Of a stretch of DNA of 53,797 nt, positions 41,277 to 50,145 are shown piece after piece. A model generated the notes under the pieces. It saw nothing but the letters and a program-made list of their open reading frames with translations, made no database searches and was not told the DNA's origin. Numbering within the stretch: the first letter of the stretch is position 1; each line of letters opens with the position of its first letter. This stretch comes from Clostridia bacterium (GTDB taxonomy: Bacteria > Bacillota > Clostridia > Christensenellales > Aristaeellaceae): contig JAFWSH010000011.1 in assembly GCA_017519405.1 (NCBI GenBank), forward strand, positions 1 to 53,797. Reading direction: 5' to 3'. Position numbers and translations under genes: made by a program.

Positions 41277-42502
41277 TGATCAGTGCAAAGTTATTCTTCC
41301 GAAAGCTGAAGGATGTGAAGTGGCGCGACCTCGCGTCGGTCTTTCCGATGGCAGCGGCGCTGCTGGCGGTCCCGTTCAAGAGAAAAAAATACGCGGACAC
41401 CTGGCTGATCGGCGAGGCTGACGACGAGGCCCGGGACAACGGCTACCACTTCTTCAGGTACATGCGGTCGGAGCATCCGGAGCAGCCCTGCATCTACTTT
41501 ATCTCAAAGGACGCCCATGACTGGCCGAAGGTTGCGCCCCTGGGACCGACGGTGAAGACGGGCAGCGTCAGGCACTGGCTGCTGTACTTCACCTGCCGCT
41601 GGACAATCTCCTCCCAGAAGGGCGGTAAGCCCAACGCGGCCTTGTGCAACTTCCTGGAGCTGAATCAGCTGATCAAGCCGCGGTTCGTCTTCCTGCAGCA
41701 CGGCGTCACCAAGGACAAAAACGACTGGCTGATGGCGGACAGGTGCCGCTTCACCTACCTGATCACGGCCACCACCAGCGAGCAGGCGTTCGTGTCAAAG
41801 GCCTTCGGCTACCCCGACGGCGTGGTCCATTTGACGGGTTTTCCGCGCTTTGACAACCTGCACGACAACCGGACGATCCCCAACCGGGTGATCATCATGC
41901 CCACCTGGCGGACCTGGCTGCGCAACAAATCCTCCAAGGGAGTCACGGGGGAGAGCGACATCGAGCACTCCCGCTTCATGATGTGCTGGTTGGAGCTGCT
42001 CAACAGCCCGGAGCTGGAGCGGATTGCCCGGGCGTATCACCTGGAGATCCTCTTCTATCCCCACAGGGGGCTTCAGCCGCACCTAGCCAGCTTTCGTGTC
42101 ACCAACCCCATGGTGCGGGTGGTGGCCAGCGAGGAGGTGGATATCCAGGACGTGCTGAAGAGCGCCGTGTTGATGATCACGGACTGGTCCAGCGTGTACT
42201 TCGACATGTTCTACATGAAAAAGCCGGTGATCTTCTATCAGTTTGACGAGCAGGAATTCCGCAGCTATCACTACGAGCAGGGATGGTTTGACTATCATCA
42301 CAACCCGTTTTCGACGTCCCTCGCCGAGCCGGCGCAGGTGCTGCGGACCCTGGAGGAGGCAGCCGCCGGCGGGTTTGCGGTCAGCGACAGCTTCCTGGCG
42401 GCTCATGCCAAGGAATTCCAGCCCTTTGACAACCGGAATTCACAGCGAGTCTATGAGCTGCTGAGCGGGAAAACAGAAGCGGAGAGGGGTGACGGCCGGT
42501 GA
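41276..42502 (+). CDS. CDP-glycerol:glycerophosphotransferase family protein 1 (TagB/TagF-like)
   Basis: The protein has 408 residues and shows the GT-B-like TagB/TagF catalytic half: FVFLQHGVTKDKND (catalytic His), VHLTGFPRFD, FYPHRGLQPHL in place of the usual KxHP, and ITDWSSVYFDMFYMKKPVIFY. These enzymes transfer glycerol phosphate, or sometimes ribitol phosphate, from the CDP donor. It lacks the long N-terminal extension of poly-glycerol-phosphate polymerases, so it may add one or few units. It overlaps the acyltransferase stop by one base and the next gene by 4 bases, so translation is coupled. Confidence 0.9.
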   Translation: MISAKLFFRKLKDVKWRDLASVFPMAAALLAVPFKRKKYADTWLIGEADDEARDNGYHFFRYMRSEHPEQPCIYFISKDAHDWPKVAPLGPTVKTGSVRHWLLYFTCRWTISSQKGGKPNAALCNFLELNQLIKPRFVFLQHGVTKDKNDWLMADRCRFTYLITATTSEQAFVSKAFGYPDGVVHLTGFPRFDNLHDNRTIPNRVIIMPTWRTWLRNKSSKGVTGESDIEHSRFMMCWLELLNSPELERIARAYHLEILFYPHRGLQPHLASFRVTNPMVRVVASEEVDIQDVLKSAVLMITDWSSVYFDMFYMKKPVIFYQFDEQEFRSYHYEQGWFDYHHNPFSTSLAEPAQVLRTLEEAAAGGFAVSDSFLAAHAKEFQPFDNRNSQRVYELLSGKTEAERGDGR

Positions 42503-43713
42503 TCACCATCATCACCATGGGCATTGCGCTGATCTCGAATGCCCTGGCGTTTATCCTCTGCGCGATTTGCTTTGTCCGGCTGCCCAAGCAATGGCGCAAG
42601 TATTTTCCGGCGTTTGTTTTCGTCCTCTTTATGATCGGGTATTGCATTGAATCGAGCCGTGTCACCGACATGACGCGCTATTTTCTGCAGATCAGTCAGT
42701 GCAGGGGGATGAGCCTGCAGGAGGCCGTTGTCTACCAGAACGACAACCTGTATGTGAAGGATTTTTTCTTCTGGCTCTCGGCACAGCTGGAGATGCCCCA
42801 CCTGATGACCGGCATGCCGGTGGCCCTGGTGATGGGCGTGATGATCTACATCGCGTGTGACTATATCGAAGATAACGACCAGCACAAGTATCTCTGGCTT
42901 GTCGTCTTCCTGATGTTGGCCAGGACATCCCTGTCGGCACTGGCCAACAACATCCGGAACATATCTGCCTTTGCCATTGCGGTGCTGGCCGTTTACCGGG
43001 AGATCAAACAGAAGAAGAGAAACCTGCTGACCCTGATTCTGTACATTCTTCCGGTTTTTATTCATGCCACGGGCATCATTCTTGTCGCAGTACGGCTGCT
43101 GATTCCGTTGGTCAGAAGGTACCGGGCTGTAACACTGGTCCTGGTTTTCCTGCTGCCGGGCATTATCGAGTTTGCCTATGCCAATGTGGCCAGCCTGCCC
43201 CTGTCCGGCTCCTTGGGCACCATTATCAGACGGATGGTTTATTCTGCACATAACTATCTTGCCGGAGAAAGCGCATATGCCCAGGCCCAGGTGGCCAGCA
43301 CAAACGCACAGATCAAGCGCGTCATCGCCTTCACCCGCCTGTTCTTCACCACCGGGGTTCTCTACATGGAGATGAAGGAGGAGGGGAAACCCTCAGCCTT
43401 CAAGATCTACACCTTCATCCTGGCGGTGCTGGCTCTGTCGTGCGTGGCCTTCAACACGCCGGCGTACTGGCGGTTCTCCACAGCCCTGGGCATTGCCAAC
43501 ATGCCCATGTATGTCAACATTTTGTCCGGAAAGACAAAGCTGAAGAATTGGCCTTCCCTGCTGAAACTGGGCCTGGCGGCCTACTCCCTGATAACCATTG
43601 TGCTGAGGATTGACACTGTCATGGACGACGTCAATATCCGCTACTTTGTGGAGGAGTTCCTGCTGACCAACGCGTTTACCATGGGCTACCATGCCGCTGT
43701 GGTGACGCTGTAG
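42499..43713 (+). CDS. EpsG/Wzy-like polysaccharide polymerase
   Basis: The 404-residue protein has about ten to eleven membrane helices and no strong motif, as expected for O-antigen-polymerase-like proteins. The short acidic and aromatic loop after the second helix (IESSRVTDMTRYFLQISQCR) resembles the EpsG family. It starts at GTG 42499, overlapping the previous stop (GTGA). Its place between glycosyltransferase-type genes and before a flippase gene supports a polymerase role at the outer face of the membrane. The call rests on topology and context. Confidence 0.75.
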   Translation: MITIITMGIALISNALAFILCAICFVRLPKQWRKYFPAFVFVLFMIGYCIESSRVTDMTRYFLQISQCRGMSLQEAVVYQNDNLYVKDFFFWLSAQLEMPHLMTGMPVALVMGVMIYIACDYIEDNDQHKYLWLVVFLMLARTSLSALANNIRNISAFAIAVLAVYREIKQKKRNLLTLILYILPVFIHATGIILVAVRLLIPLVRRYRAVTLVLVFLLPGIIEFAYANVASLPLSGSLGTIIRRMVYSAHNYLAGESAYAQAQVASTNAQIKRVIAFTRLFFTTGVLYMEMKEEGKPSAFKIYTFILAVLALSCVAFNTPAYWRFSTALGIANMPMYVNILSGKTKLKNWPSLLKLGLAAYSLITIVLRIDTVMDDVNIRYFVEEFLLTNAFTMGYHAAVVTL

Positions 43714-43814
43714 GTCCACAGGGCGCTCGGTGGAGAATTTCCGGGCAGCGCCCGGGCCGTCTGCCGGAGAAACAGGAAAGGAGCGTATGGCCTCCCCTTC
43801 CGGAGGGATCATAC

Positions 43815-44978
43815 ATGGATGCAATGCTGAGAACCCTGATCGACCAACTGCTGAAGCTGTGGATGCTGCTGTGCCGCGCTTTCCCGGTAAAGCCGGACAA
43901 GATTGTCTTCAAGAGCGACCGGGGCGGCAACTGCAGCGACAGCCCCTATGCCCTGTTTGAGGCGTTCAGCAGCCTGGCGCCGGGCATGGACCTGGTCTGG
44001 GTGCTGAAGGATCCGTCTGCCGCGCCGGCGGGCAGCCGCGGTGTGCGCGCGGGGTCCCTGTCCGAGGTCTTTGAGCTGGCGACCGCCAAGCTGTGGATCG
44101 ACAACAAGCGGAAGGGGAACTGGTGCATCAAGCGGAAGGGCCAGCTCTATGTCCAGACCTGGCATGGCGCGATTGCATTGAAGAAGATCGAGCGGGACAT
44201 CGAGGACCAGCTTCCGGCTTACTATGTCCGCAGCTGCAAGCGGGACTCGGCCATGGCGGACTGGTTTCTCTCCGGCGCCAGGTGGACCAGTGAGCTGTAC
44301 AGAAGCGCGTTCTACTATAGCGGGGAGATCCTGGAATACGGCGTGCCCCGGGCGGACATCCTGCACAGGGATCCGGCGGAGTATCACAGGAAGATCTGTG
44401 AGCACTACCATCTCCCGGAGGAGACAAGGATCGTGCTCTATGCGCCCACGTTCCGGGACGGCCAGCCCTTCTCACTGCTGGGCTTTGAGCCGGAGCGGGT
44501 ACTGGACTGCCTGTCCCGGCGCTCCCCCGGCCGGTGGGCGATGCTGATCCGGCTGCACCCGAATATCACGCAGCAGGCGGAGGGACTCCGCTATACGGAC
44601 CGGGTCCTCAACGGCAGCGCCTATCCGTGGATCAACGAGCAGATCATGGCCTCGGAGATGCTGATCACCGACTATTCCAGCTGCATGTTCGACGCCATGG
44701 AGGCCGGCCGGCGGGTGCTGCTCTACTGCCCGGATCTGGAGCAGTACAGCGGCGGGCGCGGGACCTATTTCACGATGGCGGATCTGCCCTTCCCCTGCAG
44801 CCTGTCGATGGACGCGCTTTGCGCAGAGATTGAGGGGCCGGATGCGGAGGCCTGGGAATCCCGGGTCAGTCAATTCCGGGAGAAACTCGGCTGCTTTCAG
44901 CAGCCTGACAGCAGCGTGAAGATTTGCCGGTATTTGATCCGACGGCTGAAGGGAGCGGAGCAGCATGGCGGTGATTGA
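43815..44978 (+). CDS. CDP-glycerol:glycerophosphotransferase family protein 2 (TagB/TagF-like)
   Basis: The 387-residue protein has a short amphipathic N-terminus (LIDQLLKLWMLLCRAF) that may bind the membrane. The TagB/TagF motifs follow: VQTWHGAIALKK (catalytic His), YAPTFRDG, LIRLHPN and LITDYSSCMFDAMEAGRRVL. It is the second of three such enzymes in the locus. The ATG at 43815 follows GGAGGGATC after a 101-base gap that shows no separate promoter. The 3' end overlaps the next gene by 14 bases. Confidence 0.92.
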   Translation: MDAMLRTLIDQLLKLWMLLCRAFPVKPDKIVFKSDRGGNCSDSPYALFEAFSSLAPGMDLVWVLKDPSAAPAGSRGVRAGSLSEVFELATAKLWIDNKRKGNWCIKRKGQLYVQTWHGAIALKKIERDIEDQLPAYYVRSCKRDSAMADWFLSGARWTSELYRSAFYYSGEILEYGVPRADILHRDPAEYHRKICEHYHLPEETRIVLYAPTFRDGQPFSLLGFEPERVLDCLSRRSPGRWAMLIRLHPNITQQAEGLRYTDRVLNGSAYPWINEQIMASEMLITDYSSCMFDAMEAGRRVLLYCPDLEQYSGGRGTYFTMADLPFPCSLSMDALCAEIEGPDAEAWESRVSQFREKLGCFQQPDSSVKICRYLIRRLKGAEQHGGD

Positions 44979-46026
44979 TGTCATCATTCCTGTCTACAAC
45001 ACGGCAAGGGAAGTGCTGGGCAGAAGCCTTGGGAGCGTTCGGAGGCAGAGCTTTGTCGACTGGCGTGCGATTGTGGTGGACGATGGATCGCGTAGCGAGA
45101 CGGCGGAGTATCTTGACAGCACTGCATCGGAGGATCCCCGTTTCCTGGTGATCCATCAGAAAAACGCGGGCGCTTCCGCGGCCAGAAACAGGGGACTGGA
45201 CGAATCAACCTCCCCCTATGTATCGTTTGTGGACTCGGATGACGAGCTGTCGGTGGATTTCTTTCAGGATGCAATCCGCGAGTTGGAGGCCCATGGGGCC
45301 GATCTCTATGTGGCGGGGATCCAGCTTGCCCAGGATCACACGATTGTCAGGACGCGGCAGGCCAGGGAAGGCGTTCATGTGCTTTCCGGGGAGGAGGATA
45401 TGAGGCCTGTCCTGGACTATGCAATCTCCTCCCTCCCGAGAAGGGCAGACAGCGTGCTCGGCAGCGCCTGGATGGCGCGCCTCTGTCCAAAGGTCTTCCG
45501 GCGTGAAATTGCCTGCAGATTTCGGCTGAACACTGGTGTGCGCATCTCTGAGGACAGCCTCTTTGCCTTTGAGACATATACGGAGTGCCAGACCATCGTG
45601 GTGGACAGCAAAATCGGCTATACCGTCAACCTGGTTCCCAACTCCCTCAGCAGAGACAAGGATCCGAAGAGAACGTTCGACGATCAGCAGGATCTGCTGG
45701 CAGCTTTCTCCGCCGACCGCGACCGCTGGACAGGGCTGGGATTTGCCGATGCATACAGGATTCGCCTGCTGATGATCTTCCTGACAATGCACAAGGCCAT
45801 CGCGCAGATGACGCCTTCGCCGGGAGAACGGTACAGGCGCTACCGGACACTGCTGCAGACGGACGCCTTCCGGGAGGACCTGCCCCGAATTGACTTGTCG
45901 GCTTATGTCAAGGCAGCACCCGGGAGAGTCACCCGGCACAAGAGAGTGATGTCCGCGATTCTGAAGCTTCCTGGCTTTCTCCGGACCGCCGGGGTTTGGC
46001 TGGATTCCCTGTTCTACGGGAAATGA
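44965..46026 (+). CDS. Glycosyltransferase family 2
   Basis: The 353-residue protein has a standard GT-A start (VIDVIIPVYNTAREVL, IVVDDGS, NAGASAARNRGL, and SFVDSDDEL as the DxD region). A C-terminal part (about 220-353) has no motif I recognise and ends in a hydrophobic helix-like LPGFLRTAGVWLDSLF. It probably transfers a hexose or aminosugar in building the repeat unit. It begins inside the 3' end of the preceding TagB-like gene, so the two are translationally coupled. Confidence 0.9.
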   Translation: MAVIDVIIPVYNTAREVLGRSLGSVRRQSFVDWRAIVVDDGSRSETAEYLDSTASEDPRFLVIHQKNAGASAARNRGLDESTSPYVSFVDSDDELSVDFFQDAIRELEAHGADLYVAGIQLAQDHTIVRTRQAREGVHVLSGEEDMRPVLDYAISSLPRRADSVLGSAWMARLCPKVFRREIACRFRLNTGVRISEDSLFAFETYTECQTIVVDSKIGYTVNLVPNSLSRDKDPKRTFDDQQDLLAAFSADRDRWTGLGFADAYRIRLLMIFLTMHKAIAQMTPSPGERYRRYRTLLQTDAFREDLPRIDLSAYVKAAPGRVTRHKRVMSAILKLPGFLRTAGVWLDSLFYGK

Positions 46027-46038
46027 GGAGTGATATGC

Positions 46039-47061
46039 GTGAACTGGTTTCTTCTCGCCCTCGTTCTCTGCACCATCCGGGCAGTCCCAAGGCAAGAAAA
46101 CAGTGACTATATGTCCAAGGAATCAACCGTCAGGGTAAAGGGCATTTTTACCCTGCTGGTTTTGCTTTACCATTTCAGCTCCTACATCACGCCCGGTGCG
46201 GACGACGCCATGTTCCTGTCCCTGAAGAAAAACATCGGCCAGTCCCTGGTGGCGATGTTCATGTTCTATTCCGGATATGGCATCATGGAACAAATCAAAA
46301 GGAGAGGGCAGGAGTATGTCAAGACGCTGCCAAGCCGCTTCCTGAAGGTGCTGCTGCAATTCGTCTCCGTGGTCATTGTCTATATGATCTACAAGGCACT
46401 GATCGGGAAGACCTATTCCGTAACACACTATCTTCTGGCCTTGGTCGGATGGTCCAGCGTGGGCAACTCAAACTGGTATATCTTTGTCACGCTCTGTCTA
46501 TATGTGATCACTTTTCTGGTGTTTGTCATCCCCGGCGACCGGTTCAAGAACGCTGCGAGGGCTGCGGCCGTTGTGCTGCTCTGCTTTGTGCTCATAGCCG
46601 CGCTGAAGGTCCTCGGGAAGGACACCTATTTCTACAACACGCTCCTCGTCTATCCGCTGGGCATGCTGTTCTCGATGTACCGCAAAAGGATAGAGCCGAT
46701 TCTGCGCTGGCACATGGCCCTGCCATTGGCTGCGGTTCTGTATGGCATCGTCTCCTTCCTGCCCATGTATTTTCCTGTGTATGAGGCGCGCGTATTCCTC
46801 TTCACGGCGATTGTACTGCTGATCAGCATGCGCGTTGAACTCACCAGCGCCGTGCTTGCTTTTGCCGGCAGCCATGTGTTCAGCATCTACATCATACACA
46901 GACTGCCGATGGACATCATGGACAGACTGGGCATGGCCCAGACCCGCCCATACCTGAGCCTTTTCACCGTGATCGCGGTCACCTGTGTCTTGGCTGTATG
47001 CTTTGACGAAACCGTGGTGGTCATGATTGACAGATTGCTCAAGCGGCAGAAAGAGGCATAG
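46039..47061 (+). CDS. Membrane acyltransferase family protein (second copy in the locus)
   Basis: The product has 340 residues and about ten membrane helices. It contains RVKGIFTLLVLLYHFSSY and ALVGWSSVGNSNWYIFVTL, both typical of acyltransferase-3 proteins. I choose GTG 46039, 8 bases after the AGGAG at 46026-46030, over the GTG at 46030, which overlaps that site. The last helices end in EAVVVMID-like hydrophobic sequence (DETVVVMIDRLL). A second O-acyltransferase suggests modification of two positions or of two components, such as a sugar and glycerol phosphate. Confidence 0.82.
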   Translation: MNWFLLALVLCTIRAVPRQENSDYMSKESTVRVKGIFTLLVLLYHFSSYITPGADDAMFLSLKKNIGQSLVAMFMFYSGYGIMEQIKRRGQEYVKTLPSRFLKVLLQFVSVVIVYMIYKALIGKTYSVTHYLLALVGWSSVGNSNWYIFVTLCLYVITFLVFVIPGDRFKNAARAAAVVLLCFVLIAALKVLGKDTYFYNTLLVYPLGMLFSMYRKRIEPILRWHMALPLAAVLYGIVSFLPMYFPVYEARVFLFTAIVLLISMRVELTSAVLAFAGSHVFSIYIIHRLPMDIMDRLGMAQTRPYLSLFTVIAVTCVLAVCFDETVVVMIDRLLKRQKEA

Positions 47062-47100
47062 GCGGCACCGGACGATTCATATGAAGTGGGGATGGCAGTA

Positions 47101-48240
47101 ATGAAAAAGCTGAAGAAAAACGTGATGGGCATCATTGGCCGGCTGGCCTCGCCGCTGGTCAAGCGCAGCTGCATCCTCTTTGAGAGTGCGCCGGCTTTTA
47201 CGGACAACGCCATGGCGGTCTATGACGAGTTCGTCAGGCGGGGCTTTGATCGGGACAAGCTGATCTGGGTGCTGGACGACGGCTTTGCCGGCACGGCTCC
47301 GGCGGGAGTCAAGTATGTGTACAGGACAGAACGCCTGAAGTTCCTGATGCTTCTGCTGAAGGCCCAATGCGTGGTTTGCAGCAACCGGATTGTATCCTCT
47401 CCAAACCCGAAGACGGTGAATGCCTATCTCGGCCACGGGACGACCATCAAGAAGTTTACGACGTACTACCATCTTCCGGACACATTCACGGATGTGCTGG
47501 CGGCCTCTGAGTTCAGCGCACAGCTGCACAGCCGGGTGTATCAGATCGACCGCAGCAAGATCTTCATCTGCGGATATCCGAGGAACGATGTGTTGACTTC
47601 GTTCCGAACGGACCTGCATCCTTTTTTTGCCCAGCCCTACCGCAAGGTCATCGTCTGGTATCCCACGTTCCGGCAGCATAAAAACGGATCGCACTATACC
47701 GACTGTGAGCATCCGATTCCCCTGATCTGGGACGAGAGAAGCGCCAGAGAAATCAATCGGTGCGCACAGGAGAATCAGGTGCTGATCGCCGTCAAGCCCC
47801 ACCCGGCCCAGGATGTGTCGGTGATCCACGAGATGAAGCTGAGCAACATTCTCTTTATCGATGATGCGTTTATCGACGGCACCGGACTGAATTCCTACCA
47901 GTTTATCGCCAGCTGCGACGCGCTGCTGACAGACTATTCGTCCGTGTACTACGACTATACCCTGGTGGATAAGCCGATCGGGCTGGTGTGGGATGATTTC
48001 CGGACATATGCCGAGCATCCCGGCTTCGCCGTGGACATGGACACGGTGATGCGGGGCGGGGAAAAGATCTATGATGTGCCGGACATGGTCCGCTTTATCG
48101 CCGATGTGGCGAGGGGTGTGGATAACCTGCGGGACGAGCGCAGGGAGGTCTGCCAGCTGGCGAACGCCTTCCAGGATGGCAGAAATGCCGAGAGAACCGT
48201 GGACTACCTGATGGCGAGAATCCAGCAGATGGCGACCTGA
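47101..48240 (+). CDS. CDP-glycerol:glycerophosphotransferase family protein 3 (TagB/TagF-like)
   Basis: The 379-residue protein carries the full motif set: NAYLGHGTTIKKF (catalytic His), CGYPRND, WYPTFRQHKNG, VKPHPAQDVS and LLTDYSSVYYDYTLVDKPIGL. Of the three copies it matches the TagB/TagF consensus best. In-frame starts exist at GTG 47086, ATG 47092 and ATG 47101; I prefer 47101, with GGGGATGG just upstream. The Arg/Lys-rich N-terminus could sit on the membrane. The gene is followed by an imperfect hairpin (48254-48276) and a new promoter, so it may close the first transcript of the locus. Confidence 0.92.
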   Translation: MKKLKKNVMGIIGRLASPLVKRSCILFESAPAFTDNAMAVYDEFVRRGFDRDKLIWVLDDGFAGTAPAGVKYVYRTERLKFLMLLLKAQCVVCSNRIVSSPNPKTVNAYLGHGTTIKKFTTYYHLPDTFTDVLAASEFSAQLHSRVYQIDRSKIFICGYPRNDVLTSFRTDLHPFFAQPYRKVIVWYPTFRQHKNGSHYTDCEHPIPLIWDERSAREINRCAQENQVLIAVKPHPAQDVSVIHEMKLSNILFIDDAFIDGTGLNSYQFIASCDALLTDYSSVYYDYTLVDKPIGLVWDDFRTYAEHPGFAVDMDTVMRGGEKIYDVPDMVRFIADVARGVDNLRDERREVCQLANAFQDGRNAERTVDYLMARIQQMAT

Positions 48241-48290
48241 CCGCCGGCTCTTCCGGGCACTATGGTCAGATGCCCGGGGCCGCATTTGAC

Positions 48291-48319
48291 TTGATGGTAA
48301 AGAGTAACTGTGATATAGT
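48291..48319 (+). promoter_or_regulatory. Internal promoter upstream of the licD-like gene
   Basis: TTGATG (48291-48296) and TATAGT (48314-48319) are separated by 17 bases. It would let the LicD, nucleotidyltransferase, flippase and GNAT genes be expressed apart from the upstream part of the locus. Confidence 0.6.
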
Positions 48320-48396
48320 ATCCGCGGGCATCCTGCCTGCAGAACGATTGACAGCAGATAGCAGCGAACAGGAAATCAACACCGGAAGGAGATGCC

Positions 48397-49362
48397 TTGC
48401 TGTTGGTACCGCTCCAAATCAGTATTCCTGAAGCATTTTTCCGGGAGGAAACCAGAAACGATTTCACCATCTCAGAGAAGATGAAGAAGGTCTGGGCTGT
48501 TGAAATGGACCTTATGGCCGAGTTCGACCGGGTGTGCAAAAAATACGGGTTGAGATGGTATGCGGACTCCGGCACTTTGATCGGCGCGGTTCGCCATCAC
48601 GGCTTCATTCCATGGGATGATGACATCGACATCGTGATGCTGCGGGAGGACTATGACCGGCTGGTCAGTGTCGCAGAATCGGAGTTCCAGTCTCCTTATT
48701 TCTTCCAGTGTGCTTACACGGATCCAGGGTTTTATCGCGGCTATGCAAGGCTGAGGAATTCCCGGACCACCGCCATCGGCGCGTCAGATCTGCGCAACGG
48801 GTCAAACAAGGGCATCTTTATTGATGTTTTCTGTGTCGATTATCTTCCCGACGATCCTTCGGAGCGGAGCAGATGGATCGGGAAGATCAAGAGACTGTAT
48901 TCTCTGCTGTATATTCATTACGAAAAGGATCATATCAAGGAGACAAAGAAGCGGGGATTTCTCTACAGGGCTGCCCGGAACTGCGTGCGGTCTGCCCTGT
49001 CGGTCTATGGGTTTGATCGGCTGTTCCGGAAATACGATGCGCTTTGCAAGGCATATGCGGGTACGAAGGGAAAGAATGTCAGCTATGTTGCGTATTCCCG
49101 CGGCAAGGCAAAGCACATTTGGAAAGCGGAAAGCTTTGAGTCGGTGGAGATGATGCCGTTCGAGTTTACGCAGATTCCGGTTCCGACCGGATTCGACGAC
49201 AGACTCCGGACGGAATATGGCGATTATATGGTGATCCGGCACAGTGCGACAACACATGGCGGCCTCATTCTGGAGCCGGAGATCCCCTATGAAGAGTACC
49301 TGCAGCAGCATACACGGCAGGAAATCGAAGAAACATTCCGGACGATGATGCAAGGAGAATAA
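48397..49362 (+). CDS. licD: LicD-family phosphotransferase
   Basis: The 321-residue protein has the LicD signature: RWYADSGTLIGAVRHHGFIP followed by WDDDIDIVM (metal-binding Asp74-76 and Asp78), then NGSNKGIFIDVFCVD. LicD enzymes transfer phosphocholine, or a related phospho-alcohol, from a CDP donor to a glycan or teichoic acid sugar. The start is TTG 48397 with AAGGAG 5 bases upstream. It is 4 bases from the nucleotidyltransferase gene, its expected partner. No choline kinase (licA) or choline transporter (licB) is present, so the donor could differ from CDP-choline. Confidence 0.9.
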   Translation: MLLVPLQISIPEAFFREETRNDFTISEKMKKVWAVEMDLMAEFDRVCKKYGLRWYADSGTLIGAVRHHGFIPWDDDIDIVMLREDYDRLVSVAESEFQSPYFFQCAYTDPGFYRGYARLRNSRTTAIGASDLRNGSNKGIFIDVFCVDYLPDDPSERSRWIGKIKRLYSLLYIHYEKDHIKETKKRGFLYRAARNCVRSALSVYGFDRLFRKYDALCKAYAGTKGKNVSYVAYSRGKAKHIWKAESFESVEMMPFEFTQIPVPTGFDDRLRTEYGDYMVIRHSATTHGGLILEPEIPYEEYLQQHTRQEIEETFRTMMQGE

Positions 49363-49366
49363 AGAC

Positions 49367-50101
49367 ATGAAGGCACTGATTCTGGCGGCGGGTTTCGGCA
49401 AGCGGCTGCAGCCCATCACCCTGTCCATTCCGAAGTCCATGGTGGAGGTCAACCATACGCCTCTGCTGGTCAATGCGCTGAACAATCTCGTGGATTTGGG
49501 CATCACGGAAATCGGCATTGTGGTCGGACATATGGCGGATTATATCCGGGATCACATCGGCCCGAGCTGGCGGGGTGCAAGCATCACATATTTTGAGAAT
49601 TCCCGCTATCTTGAGACAAACAATATCGTAAGTTTGTATCAGGCAGCCGATTTCTGCGACGATGACATGCTGATGCTGGAGTGCGACATCTTCTATCACA
49701 AGGAGATGCTCGAGGCACTGATGGCGGGCAAGGGCGAGTGCAGCATTCTTGTGAGCCCGTTCAATCCTGACACCATGGACGGAACGGTGATCCGCGTAGA
49801 CGGGAACCGGGCGGTGGAGCTCATCCTGGGCAAGTGGCAGGGAGAAGGCTTCGACTACAGCAGCACACGCAAAACGGTCAACATGTACCGGTTTACCAAA
49901 GCGTTTGCTGACCGGTATCTCCCGCTGATCAGGTGGTATGTGGAGCATATGGGTGAGCAGAGCTATTACGAGAAGGTGCTGGGAAGCCTGATGTATTTGC
50001 GTGAGTGTGATATGCGGGTGGTCGAGGTGCCGGAGAATATGTGGTGCGAGATTGATGACGCGGCCGACCTGGCCCGGGCGCAGCGGATGTTCCCCGGCTG
50101 A
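49367..50101 (+). CDS. LicC-like nucleotidyltransferase (probable CTP:phosphocholine cytidylyltransferase type)
   Basis: The 244-residue protein has the nucleotidyltransferase fold: LILAAGFGKRLQPIT (nucleotide-binding loop), PKSMVEV, an ETNNIVSLY motif (residues 83-91) and a metal-site Asp in ECDIFY. The ETNN-SLY motif is shared by LicC and by aminoethylphosphonate cytidylyltransferases, and sets it apart from UDP-hexose pyrophosphorylases. It would activate phosphocholine or a similar small phosphoalcohol for the LicD-like enzyme just upstream. AAGGAG precedes the ATG. No PEP mutase gene, needed for phosphonates, is in the window. Confidence 0.85.
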   Translation: MKALILAAGFGKRLQPITLSIPKSMVEVNHTPLLVNALNNLVDLGITEIGIVVGHMADYIRDHIGPSWRGASITYFENSRYLETNNIVSLYQAADFCDDDMLMLECDIFYHKEMLEALMAGKGECSILVSPFNPDTMDGTVIRVDGNRAVELILGKWQGEGFDYSSTRKTVNMYRFTKAFADRYLPLIRWYVEHMGEQSYYEKVLGSLMYLRECDMRVVEVPENMWCEIDDAADLARAQRMFPG

Positions 50102-50145
50102 GAGAGCAGGAAGGCGGGACATCCGGTTGGGAAAGAGGGGTTGAT